This document shows positions 24,004 to 34,145 of a stretch of 64,000 nucleotides of DNA, in pieces (positions within the stretch are counted from its first letter, which is position 1; the number at the start of each line of letters is the position of its first letter). The notes under the pieces are model-generated. The model saw nothing but the letters and a program-made list of their open reading frames with translations. It did no database searches and was not told the origin of the DNA. The stretch spans positions 3,321,029 to 3,385,028 of the forward strand of contig NC_079896.1 of assembly GCF_024868665.1 (NCBI RefSeq), written 5' to 3'. This stretch comes from Triplophysa rosa (Eukaryota > Chordata > Actinopteri > Cypriniformes > Nemacheilidae). The position numbers were made by a program, and so were the translations under genes.

Positions 24004-25252
24004 GGACAAGCACTGTGATTAGTTTTTTTTCAGGTTGTAATCTTAAATACAGCATAGACGATGTTAACTTTTCATGTCATTAAATGTTGTCAGAGACACT
24101 TCTAATAAATCTGTATTTGATCACAAGCTGCTATATGAAACAAAGTATTATCTTCATTCCTTTAACGCAACATCAGAAGAGACAATTCATTTTCAGGTTA
24201 CTGAAATATTCATCCCCTCTGCAAACCTTCTAATAATTCTGAATATGCATTTTATTCCGTACAGCTGGAATGAGAGAACAAACGAGAAATACACTTTCAA
24301 GGTGCATCTCGCACATCAAACGTCTCTCCCTCCGACTGAGACGAACCCATGAATATTACACAACCTTGACACTTTTTTGGTGTTATTGTTTTTCCAACGT
24401 GGCATCAATTATTCACGCCGGTGACAAAAAGAGAAACAAACCGTGGCCCTGCAGGTCCCTCAGTCAGAGCATCTCGAGCTCACACAGTCAAACGTAACAT
24501 TATGTTCCTCCGCAGATCAGTAGAACCATGAAGTCCTCAGTGTCACGTTTACCGAAACAGGCTTTTGATAGCACCCACAGGAGAAATAGATTTTCTTCAT
24601 AACTCCGCGCGCGTCACATCTCTCAAACGCGGATATTCACGTATCATTACAAGATGCGTGTTTGAGACGGGTGTGTAATCTTATTACAAAATAAGAATTT
24701 CTTTTATGTCTTTTATTTTCGTGAATGATAGTTTTCCCATTTAACTCCCCATATCAGTCAAGCAAATGCAATAACGCTGTTGTGTGTGGTGTGTGTGTGT
24801 ATGTGTGTGTGTGCTGGGGGTCTTGGTTGCGTGGGATTGAGCTCATAACATTTCATTTATCAGATGTCGTGAAACACACAATGTACTGAATATTGGTTTA
24901 TGCACACCCGGATCTCGCAGTATCATACAGCAACAGTGTATTTCCGAAGTAATAAAGAAAAATGACCATTAGAGATCTGTATTAGTTGGCCGCAGTGACC
25001 AATAAGTACCACGGATCATTTAGCACGGACCCTGTGGATGGTAATTTGAGTGTGCCGTGGCTAGTACCCACTTTTCCTTCGCAGATGACCAAACATTCCC
25101 TGCACATTTTTCATTTTTGTCTCATTAAAACAGTTGTTGCACGCACACGCCTTCAAAGCCTCATTGTTTTATTTGCAGTCTGTTCTAAGAGGCCTGCAGT
25201 GCATAAACAAACTTGAACATTTTCTGAGGTTGATGTTTCACTGCCATGATGC
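24004..25252. other. Single-copy DNA with a TG microsatellite
   Basis: An imperfect TG run lies at 24780-24815. 24250-24660 is repeat-free and enhancer-like in composition. No exon is supported. Confidence 0.4.
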
Positions 25253-25335
25253 TACAGTTGGATGTTGTGGGTGGTTGCCAGAGTGTTTCTAAGTGGTTGC
25301 TAACGTGTTTTTGGTTGCTTGACTCCCTGCAGTAC
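25253..25335 (+). repeat. GGTTGCTA-type repeat
   Basis: GTGGTTGCCAGAGTG, AAGTGGTTGCTAACGTG and TTTTTGGTTGCTTG follow one another, the internally repetitive cyprinid GGTTGCTA family. Confidence 0.6.
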
Positions 25336-25458
25336 CGCCTTGATATTGCTAAGTACTAATGTCAACATCATTGTCGACCCTTTGCCAATATTCCAATCAA
25401 CCAATCAGATTTGAAGGATAATTTTACAGTTAACATAATTAACATAATCTAAACATAC

Positions 25459-25815
25459 TTAAAGGGGTCATATGACACGGCTTAAACAAATATTATCGTA
25501 TGTTTCAGATGTAATGCAATGTGTATACACGATTTAAGGTTCAAAAACGCTGTATTTTCCACACACCGTGCATGTTTGTATCTCCTCTTTGCCCCGCCTC
25601 TCTGAAACGCGCAGATTTTTTACAAATCTCATCGCTCTGAAAAGCGAGGTGTGCCTTGATTGGCCAGTTAACCAGTGCGTAGTGATTGGTGGAATACTGC
25701 AAGCGTGTGAGGGAATTGTAACGCCTCTTACCATATTTGGAACATCAGATTCCGAAGCAATTGCACTGACAGGTACGTCCACCTTACTTGCGTATACATT
25801 TGGGCGGTCTTAGGC
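25459..25815 (+). mobile_element. TTAA-type MITE, 3'-truncated copy
   Basis: TTAA at 25459-25462 then AGGGGTCATATGACACGGC. It follows the 42821 copy closely through GTGATTGGTGGAATACTGC to GCGGTCTTAG near 25812, then stops, so the right terminal repeat is missing. Confidence 0.85.
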
Positions 25816-25875
25816 AAATCAAAGGATTGTGTTAGGATTGTGATAAAGTGAGACGCTTTTATTCAAAGCATTTTA

Positions 25876-25998
25876 CAACTGTGACCCTGGACCACAAAAC
25901 CAGTCTTAAGTCGCACGGATATATTTGAAGCAATCGCCAATGTTACATTGTGTAGGTCAAAATGATCGATTTTTCTTTTATGCCAAAAATCATTAGGG
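25876..25998. mobile_element. Internally deleted DNA transposon (ACCCTGGACCACAAAACC ends)
   Basis: GTGACCCTGGACCACAAAAC and CAGTCTTAAGTCGCACGG at the left are followed directly by GGTCAAAATGATCGATTTTT and TGCCAAAAATCATTAGG, a block that normally lies further inside this widespread fish element. The matching inverse terminus is absent. Family recognised from memory. Confidence 0.6.
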
Positions 25999-26056
25999 TC
26001 ATAATGGGTTGTAATGTGTTCTACATTAGGGTTATAATGGGTTGTAATGTGTTCTT
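25991..26056 (+). repeat. 33-bp direct tandem repeat, two units
   Basis: Units at 25991-26023 and 26024-26056, each starting CATTAGGG and ending GTAATGTGTTCT, differ at two positions. An inverse of its core (AACCCATTATAA) follows near 26075. Probably arose by slippage at the edge of the truncated transposon. Confidence 0.85.
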
Positions 26057-26651
26057 TTGACGCAACGCGAGAACAACCCATTATAATTTTACATGTTGTC
26101 CATACTGGATGCGGCGCAACAATCCCCTTAGAACAAGTCGTGTCACGTCGCACCGGTCGCGTCCGGTGTAGACACGGTGTTAGGATTGTTTAAAACTAAG
26201 TAAACAACATGACAGTACAGTTATGCTAACTGCAGATGTGATAAAGTGAGCATTTGAGGCGAGACAGTCTTATTAAATGTTGAAATGCATAACATTTGCA
26301 TACCAATGTGCTCAGATTGGACGGGTGTGTGAAGTGAATGCAACTTTGCATTTTTTAAATAGGTGTGAAGAAAACAGATGTTTTTAAAAGGTGTTCTGTG
26401 TGCACATGGCTGTTGCTCGCTTGTCTGCTATTTGCTGTAATTATACAACATGTTTGTGTACTAACAAGGTTTCAGAGGCAGTTACCACTTATCATGTGAA
26501 GCAAGATGCTGGGAGAACAACTGTTGTAGAGGAAAAGCCAAATCCAGAACAATACGTTTGGATTTTCCTGTTCACATTGCTACTCGAAAATGAAGACATG
26601 TGGTAGGTCTTAAATATTACCAGTAGTGTAATGTTGTCTTAAAGGGAACAC
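26057..26651. other. Single-copy DNA, no gene seen
   Basis: GTGTTAGGATTG occurs near 25832 and again near 26176, and TGTGATAAAGTGAG near 25842 and 26236, hinting at a small duplicated flank. Confidence 0.4.
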
Positions 26652-26905
26652 TTAAAGGGATAGTTCAACCAAAAAATCGGTCATTATTCATTCACCTTGA
26701 TGTCTCTTTTCCTGTAGAGCACTAAAGAAGATATTTTGAGAACTGTTTCAGTGGTTTTGTTCATACAATGGAAGTGAAGTTTGGTTGCCAACATTCTTCA
26801 AAATATCTTCTTTTGTGTTCTGCAGAAGGAAGTAAGTCAGGTGTGCAAAGACATGAAGGTGAGTAAATGATGAGGGTTTTCATTTTTTGGTGAACTCTCC
26901 CTTTA
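26652..26905. mobile_element. Fold-back MITE, near-complete copy
   Basis: Starts TTAAAGGGATAGTTCAACC and ends TTTGGTGAACTCTCCCTTTA. Internal arms include AAGAAGATATTTTGAG and its inverse CAAAATATCTTCTTT. Non-coding. Confidence 0.85.
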
Positions 26906-28254
26906 AAGTTTTAAAGCACCTTCCGGTGTGTTTTTTGAACAAGTACAGCTCTCAACTTGCTCTGAACTCCAGCATGGCCTCTTGACCTCGGCCTATGACG
27001 AGTCCTACAAGTTCCTTCCACTTCAAAGCCAAAAAAGGTAAAACAAATAAAGCCGTTTTTAAGCAGGAGCAACTTCAGTCAGCTGTTATTGCTTAAACAG
27101 TCCGGGAGATAGAAAGTAAAGAAGACATAGGCCTTTCACCTCGCGTTGCCGTGAAGGAGGCAGAGATTTTCCGGGCTGATCCCTGCATTGAGCCCCCTTG
27201 CTTGGGAAACTCTTTGATATGTGAGCTGGTTAATCCCTCTGGATGCGATGTCTTCATTTTCCCATCCAAATACCCTTTTATTAACCTTTGACTCCTTCCT
27301 GCTCCCTGTTTGAAGAAGCCAGCATTTCATTGGCTTTCCCATCTCAATCGGTGTATCAACACAGACGCCTGTTCCTTTCCCAAGCCCTGCATTTGGTAGC
27401 GCTCCTGGGGCCGCGTAGGCCATGTTATAATCGGGTTTATCGCCAGGTCAGATATTCCTTCCACTTGTTGAGTCATACACCTTCGCCGTTGGATGGTTGG
27501 TGTGCCGGTATTATGGCTTTACTCTTTAATTCCCTGCATTAGGTCACCATGTTTGCGAGAGCAATTAAGAGGCGCTCTCCCCTCAGGAAATAAGAAGCTT
27601 TAGGCGTCTTTGGAAAGGAGGGAGAGCGAGAGTGAATTATTTCCCTGGTGATCGGGGAGGGCTTGATTATGCTCTCTTGCGTTTGTAATCCCTCTTATTG
27701 CACTGAGGTCAGCGGGATAATTCCCCTAATAAAGCGCTTCTCATTTCCTATCCAGTCCATATATACATCTGTTTTGACAAAAGAGGCATTTTGGAGGCAA
27801 CGTCAAGTCTCTAAAAAAAGCACCTGATCTGTTTCACCGTATGCATACTTGGAAATTCTACTTTTAATCGTTCTGCTCCACGACCTCAACCATTACAATG
27901 GCTTAGTTTGAAATAGCCCCCCATATACCCATTTCTAATGCACTTTTTTAGGGGTCAGCCATATTGTAGGGTTGTCAGAAACCGTAGTGAGCATGATTCG
28001 ATCCCATGAGGCACTGCAATAACAAGTGTGTAACCGATGTACACTCAGCGACTGGCCTCTACCCATCTAATGGGAGGCACATGCCAAATGAATTTTGGCA
28101 GAAAATGGCGCCCGCAGATCTTCCGGCACACTTAGCGTCCAAATTCACCCCGTTTTTTTCATGAAAGGAATAAAGAACGGAGATATTTTAGAGACAACCA
28201 CCGGTCAGCTCGGCACTTACGTAGTAACCATCTTTTTTGGTGCTTGGATTATTA
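26906..28254. promoter_or_regulatory. Single-copy block with candidate conserved non-coding DNA
   Basis: 27130-27770 is repeat-free, of balanced composition and has motifs such as AGAGCAATTAAGAGGCGC, GGGATAATTCCCCTAATAAA and GTGAATTATTTCCC. No splice-supported exon was found. Regulatory function is inferred from composition only. Confidence 0.25.
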
Positions 28255-28320
28255 TTGGCGAAACCATGGTTTACATGTTTTAACTATGGTTTGTTTTAAA
28301 CCATGGTTTATTTTCATAGG
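28255..28320. repeat. AACCATGGTTT palindromic repeat fragment
   Basis: AAACCATGGTTTACATG, TAACTATGGTTTG and TTTAAACCATGGTTTA are repeats of a palindromic core also seen at 59175-59640. Confidence 0.55.
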
Positions 28321-28424
28321 TTTTGTTGCGAAAAGCTTTACACATTTATTCTTGCATAGAATCCTTATTGATGACAGAAGAAAAATGCTTCAGGTGTTTG
28401 CCTGTACACACAACAGCAGGTGCT

Positions 28425-28535
28425 AAGCCTGGTGCCAGGGGTGGTTGCCAGGGCATTGCCAATGTGTTCTGAGTGCTTGTTAGTTCATTTCTGTGTAGTT
28501 TCTAATGCCTTCTCGGTAATCGCTATGTGGTTACC
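28425..28535 (+). repeat. GGTTGCTA-type repeat, degenerate
   Basis: GGGGTGGTTGCCAGGGCATT and GCCAATGTGTTCTGAGTGC, ending CGCTATGTGGTTACC. Confidence 0.55.
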
Positions 28536-29439
28536 AAGTCACTTTCCGTTCCCTAGATACTGCTCGGGTCCCTCCTTCAATTTAAGTCTACTAAGGTTTT
28601 TTCTATCATCCAGCAAATGGAAAGCAATCACGTAGAAAATGTAATATCACACCTCTCCTTTACAATCCACATTATTTGAGGCATCATATACTGTATGTCC
28701 GTGGCAGAAGGAGGGTGGGAGGTATGAGTTAAGCTTCATTTTGGTTTAAATACGTCTGAGGAATTGTAATAATGCTCGATTTGGCAAGCAACACTAATAA
28801 ACACCTTTTACATTTTAAATATTAAAGGCATTTTTCTAAAGCGTTCAAAGGAATGGCATTATGATGTGTGCAGTGGGTGGGTTGTGTAAGCCTGAGAGAG
28901 TGAGGTGTAATTACTTGCATTGAAAACACAATGTTATGCAACAACAATGCAAAGCGAGCTAATCCCCAGCAGTACTGGAACTCAATCTAAACGTAGCGCA
29001 CGCTACTCTTTGAGTTTCATCCCAAAGGCCATCAACTTTCTCTCTGAAATAGGGATCAAATCTCAGCGGCACATGCCATTCTTCAGGTCTTAAAAACTGA
29101 ATTGAAGTTTGGGCTCCAGTGTGTTACCAAAATCCCTGAGTGAAACCAATTCTCAAGAAAACATGTCTAGGTCACATTTTACACAAAAATCAAAAAGGAA
29201 GAATACTTTGTTGTAATACTGAATACTTAAAATGTTGTTTAAATTAGTATAGCCTACTGTAGATTAATGGCAACTCAAAGAACTTTGCAAAAAACAAAGT
29301 TCATTATTCAAATCATTATTTTTGCACATTGTTGTAATGATATTTTTTGCACAACAGTAATGACTATTAAACTTATATAATAAGGTTAAAATTGTTTCAT
29401 TGTATTGAATGCAAATGCAATTTTAAGTCTTCAACTTCT
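28536..29439. other. Single-copy DNA, no gene seen
   Basis: Nothing beyond AT-rich spacer. 28850-29100 is of more balanced composition. Confidence 0.4.
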
Positions 29440-29645
29440 AACACACTGACCAAAACAACAAGTAGGATTTACTTTTTTGTGTTCATTTGCATGTTTTTTT
29501 AATAAATTGCATTTTTATTAAATTTTACTTTTTAAAAAATTATAAGTAAATCTACTTAAAAAAAACTGTGTGCAAAAACTTGACAAACAAATGTAAGTAA
29601 AATTTACTTTAAAAACTTTTTTCAACATTTTTTTTGTTCAGTACA
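29440..29645. repeat. AT-rich repeat built on AAGTAAATTTACTT motifs
   Basis: AGTAGGATTTACTTTTTT, AAGTAAATCTACTTAAAA and AAGTAAAATTTACTTTAAAA occur in series, flanked by T-runs. This resembles a known AT-rich fish MITE type; boundaries are uncertain. Confidence 0.45.
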
Positions 29646-29828
29646 GTTTTCACTACTGCGCAAGAAATCTTCCGAATGCTTTAGCTGTGGGATTACAAGC
29701 ACGGCTGTCAATCCCACAATCCATCTCATCTTCCTTCAAAACACACCAGAAGATAAATATGGCAAGACTTAATTAAAGTGACCCACATTTTTTTTAAACA
29801 TTTATAAACCCTCTTGTCATTTTAAACC

Positions 29829-30847
29829 TATAGACACATTTCCTGTTAGTAAACATTGTGACGCGTTTTTGTGGGTGGAGCTTAGCTGGAGGCAGAAAGA
29901 TCCCTCTGACCAAATTACTAATGCTAGCGAGCACGTTTTGTTTGCTTGCTTTTTGAGAATGACTCAAAAAATAATTGGATTAAACTTTAACATGTAATGT
30001 CACTCACTGTCTAGGACCGCAAGTTTTTTTTTTAAGTTAACTTTAACGCAAGGAATCTGGCCGACCTGTACGTGCTCACTCAATGGATCCAGAGACGAAC
30101 TGACATGATTACCCCCAGTTAACTGGCCTGACATCTATACCTACCAGACAGAGAAACCAAGTGTTTATATCAAAGATTGAACTGAGAGTTTATACATCTA
30201 TAGATGCCTGCGTGTACTAACAGTGAAAACCGTTAGCAAATGCATTTACTTGAACACAAACCTGATACATAACATGAGCCTTCTCACTGTTCCCTCTCCC
30301 TTTATACTAATGCACTTGTGACAACTAAAAATAGATGACAAACAGTTTATTTTATGTTTAGTTTCTGGCCGATAGTTAACTGCTAGTTGTATAACTAACA
30401 AAGTTAGCGAGATACCCTATGTGTTCAAAAGTTAACGCTATGTGAAAAATAACATTTTTCGATTTAGGCATACGTGAGATATTTTTAGACACATACCTAA
30501 ATCATAATCCACACCAACAAAAGACTTAATCTTAGGTTACTGTTATGAAGTGAAACGCGAGCATGTTTAATGATTGTTTCTGTTCATTCCGCTCGTTTTA
30601 TTGTGTTTAACTATAGCTGTTGTCAGTGTTTTTGTTTGACAATGGCAGGGGAATGTGTTAAAATATCAAATTGGAGACTGCATTCTGTCGTTTGTGGCAC
30701 TAAACAACACAACAAGATGATATTTTAAACTCCTTATGTAGCCGAATCTGTGCTGGTTTGTATTGGCTGCCTCCAGTTTTCCCTTTGTTTTGCCTCCAGC
30801 TAGCGCCGTGACGTAAGCTTGACGTCGGCGAGAAAGGGGTCTATATG
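29829..30847 (-). mobile_element. DNA transposon remnant with ATAGACC-type ends, copy 1
   Basis: Read on the minus strand it starts ATATAGACCCCTTTCTCGCC then GACGTCAAGC and TTACGTCACGG, and ends GTCTATAGG beside AAACATTGTGACGCG. The outer 250-300 bp at both sides match 55428-57580, and the end motifs match 61475-61923. The middle shows no transposase frame. About 1.0 kb, non-autonomous. Confidence 0.65.
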
Positions 30848-30849
30848 AC

Positions 30850-31010
30850 TTTGTCTTTTCTGCAGTACACAAAAGAGTTATTTTGAAGAATGTTGGTAAC
30901 CAAACAACAATGTCACCAATTGACCTTTTGTGTTTTTTGTCCCCATGCAATAGAAGTCTATGTCACCAACTTTCTTCAAAATATCTTCTTTTGATGAAAG
31001 AGTCATATAC
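30850..31010. repeat. Fold-back MITE fragment
   Basis: TTTTGAAGAATGTTGGTAAC with, further on, the inverse-type arm CTTCAAAATATCTTCTTTTG. The terminal GGGATAGTTCACC motifs are lost. Confidence 0.6.
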
Positions 31011-31139
31011 AAATGTTCAAGAAATGATGATTTCTTATTTCTTTCTATTTGATTTTACACTGCGACAAGGACATGTTCCTAACATGATGATTCTCTCATT
31101 TACCAGTGTATTTTCCCAACTTCATAATCATTCGAACAG

Positions 31140-32250
31140 TTAAATCATAAGGAAACTAATTCGCTCCTTGCATTATTATGTAGAAGTGGGCGTGCGGTAA
31201 TACGCACTAATCTGTCATGAGCCGGCGCTAATGGAAATGTGCAGAAAGAACAGCCTAATGTGCAATCTCTGTGGTCTTCAAACCCCCGTAGATACCCCTC
31301 AAGGAGAATTATATTACTCTGACACATAGTGCATATGTTCATAAATCAAATTCGACCTATGGAGAACGCTTTTTTGGGTTTTCCCTTTCCCTCCCGAGAA
31401 GGTGCTCATTTAATAAAACTAAAGTTAATCAGCACGCTCATTAGGGAGCAGACTACCCAGGTAACATTGCGGATTGTGAAGGATGCTGGGAATTCAACGC
31501 ATATCTTTCGTGCTCTCTCTTTAGGTCTCCTTTGTTCCACGGCAACTTTTTCTCCTGCGTAGGATCAGACGATTGGGGTCTAATCATTATCACTCTCTGT
31601 AGGTGTAACAAAATGTGTCTGATTTATATTGTCGCATGTACATGGCTCTTAATTTAATATCTGATTACCTCCTCCTTAATGCTGTGCATTGCATGCTGGG
31701 ATACACAGTTGTTTGAAATTCATTATCATGCAAATGATTCGATCGGTGCATGGACTGCTTGGTTGCAAGCAATTACATTTCGCTTTGTGTGACTTTCTGA
31801 GGTGGATAATGGACACGCACGTGGGTTTCTACCTCGTCTTATCATCCGCCTCACGATGTGTCATTTCTGTGTTTTTCCATCCCCTTTATGCTATCACAGA
31901 GGTCACCTTAACAAAGCGGTGAAAGATTTTAAACACGTTTAAAGATTAGCTTTTCATTTTCTCAGCTACCCATTAACAAGGCCGTTGACAGTTTTTAATT
32001 TACCTTGACTTACATTTAGCTGATGTTGAGCGCAGACTTAATTGATATGCACAGATGTTATTCTCCTTTCCGCTCCACTATCGAAATTTTGTCACATTTT
32101 CTCTTTCAAACGGCCGTCGCAGCGGTTGTATTCCGATCATGTTCCACGAAAGAGTTCAAAGAAGACCGTGAACGCATTTGTAATGAGCGTGCTCGCTAAT
32201 CACGCCATAGCATAACGCATAGCCTCTGAGGAGCTACCAGAGAACATCCT
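31140..32250. promoter_or_regulatory. Candidate cluster of conserved non-coding elements
   Basis: A 1.1 kb repeat-free block with dense TAAT cores: GCGCTAATGGAAATGTGC, AAACTAAAGTTAATCAGC, CCCATTAACAAGGCC, GACTTAATTGATATGCAC and AATGAGCGTGCTCGCTAATC. Moderate GC and no splice-supported open frame. The short open frames on both strands carry no known domain. Called on sequence character only. Confidence 0.3.
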
Positions 32251-32872
32251 GCAAGCTGCTTCAAAGCTCTGCGCTTAAACATCCGACTATCCTCCAAGGG
32301 CAAACTTTTGTTGGGCATATCAATACCGAAGGTGGCTTGAAGGCCTTTGTTTACTGAATTACAAACCACTCGATGAGAACAACCTATCCTTCATACATAA
32401 AAAATGTTTCTTGTTATTGCTTTTTATGCAATGCATATTAAAAGTTAGATTTTTTGCTTAATTTAATCTATGTTATATATTTGATTGTACTTGATTCTTG
32501 ATTTTTCTTGACTTACCTTACACGTGGCATCACCATGAAGATTATGCAAGACAAAAGAACTGGTAACTTGTGTATATATAAACTATTTGTAAAAAGAATT
32601 TTCACAATTTAAATATAATAAGACATTTTATGTTTATATTGGATAGAGGTTAAAAATGTATTTTGTGATGGCTTTTTGGGTCTTGCACAAGATTGAAATG
32701 TAGGAAATGTGAAGACTAAAGGCAGGCCAACAAAAAAGTTTCCTAGACAATTAAGATTATTACAACTCTTCAGTTGTTTAGCTTTATTAAAATCAACCTC
32801 TGGAACACGAAATTGCTTAGAGGAACAATCCATATGTGTTTCCTTTTGCCTTAAAGAAAATTTTCATATCAA
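32251..32872. other. Single-copy DNA, no gene seen
   Basis: AT-rich, no feature supported. Confidence 0.45.
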
Positions 32873-33245
32873 ATCGGTGGCTAATTCCTATGAACTTGTA
32901 CGATCTCATTCATACGTTCTCGTACAATCTGCTTCCCCCCCAATGAGGGTTGTGTTTAGTGTGGACCTCCAGGCATGGTTTTGTTTTAAATAAACATACA
33001 TTTTTGTATGATTCACAACGCACACTCATCGTTGGGTCAAAAATGGACAAACCCAACAGTTGGGTTAAAATAAACCAGAATATGGTTATTATTGACCCAA
33101 CAATGGGTTAAAAAACCCAGCATAGGTTAATTTATGACCCAATGTTTGGGTTTGTCCATTATGACCCAACGCTTGGTAGAAATAACCAAAGATTTTTAGA
33201 GTGTATGAATCCATACAAATGTGCCACCTCGTAAAATACAGGAAA
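32873..33245. mobile_element. Composite repeat: GGGTTAAAA MITE inside an older repeat
   Basis: 32873-32945 (GGTGGCTAATTCCTATG, then CGTTCTCGTACAATCTGC) and 33205-33245 (GAATCCATACAAATGTGC then CACCTCGTAAAATA) look like two arms of one repeat. Between them, 33020-33200 is a MITE of GTTGGGTCAAAAATGG, GACCCAACAATGGGTT and AACCCAGCATAGG motifs ending TTTTTAGAGTG. Copies of the inner family lie at 47222-47438 and 59312-59500. Confidence 0.6.
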
Positions 33246-34010
33246 GTTTCTTTCCTATGAAATGAGGTAACATGCCACTCAAGAACACCCGAGTGCCAAC
33301 ACACTTTCCATAGATTCAGTTAGAGCATGACGGTTGAACAGGCTGCCCGGGGTTCCTGTTTCTCTGGTCTAGATGCCACAGCAGTATTGCTTCCATAGAT
33401 CACGTAAAATTAGCAGCAGGGGTCCCGTCAGGTCTGACATTGCCACTTAATCTTAGCTTTTTGGCAGAGTGTTGCCATAACAGGTCAAGTGGTGGCGATT
33501 AATCAAACGTCCCAGGTGCAATAGAAACAGGCGCGTGGGAGGGAGTTACGGAGCACTGGGAGGTCCGGCTCGGAACGGTACTGAAACTTCTGTGGGAATT
33601 AAGGCCAGTCGTAAAACCTCACCCGAGGAAATAATCCAGTCTATTCCATAAAAGATTAAACCCTTTAAAGAAGATGGATGGTCTTTTATACTTTATCTAG
33701 CAGGTGTAATCCTAGATTATTGGGGGAATGTGTGGAAATAGGGCTTCAGAAAATTTTGAAGGGGATGAGAAATACGTCCTTGCGCTTTGCAGATGATGTG
33801 CATTAAATGTGAAAGCTTATTTGCTGTCCAAATTTGCAAGGGTATGAAATTGTACGTTTGTGGAGTAAAGAAGAGCATAGCAGGATTTTGTAGATACATA
33901 TCAAAACATAAATGCATAACCAAATACCGACCTCAGCTTTAAATGTAAGTAGGTTTGTTTAGGGGTGGACATTAACTTTGTGCAGTAGTTACATTTTCCT
34001 GTGAGAAAAG
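33246..34010. promoter_or_regulatory. Single-copy block with a candidate CNE
   Basis: 33370-33520 is repeat-free and enhancer-like, for example TTGCCACTTAATCTTAGC and GGCGATTAATCAAACG. The rest of the stretch shows nothing. Confidence 0.22.
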
Positions 34011-34145
34011 AAACTAAAATTCTGACTTAATTTACTCACCCTCAAGTTGTTCCAAATCTGTATAAATGTCTTTGTTCTGTTGAACACAAAAGAAGATATA
34101 TTGAAGAATGTAGGAAAGCAAACCGTTCTGGGGCACTTTTGACTT
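34011..34145. repeat. Fold-back MITE, left half only
   Basis: TTTACTCACCCTCAAGTTG, TTCCAAATCTGTATAAATGT, then AACACAAAAGAAGATATATT: the left arm of the 48238-48600 type. The right half is missing. Confidence 0.7.

Noticed and set aside
26026..26056. CRISPR-like repeat array
   Set aside because: Only two adjacent units without spacers, in a eukaryotic repeat context.
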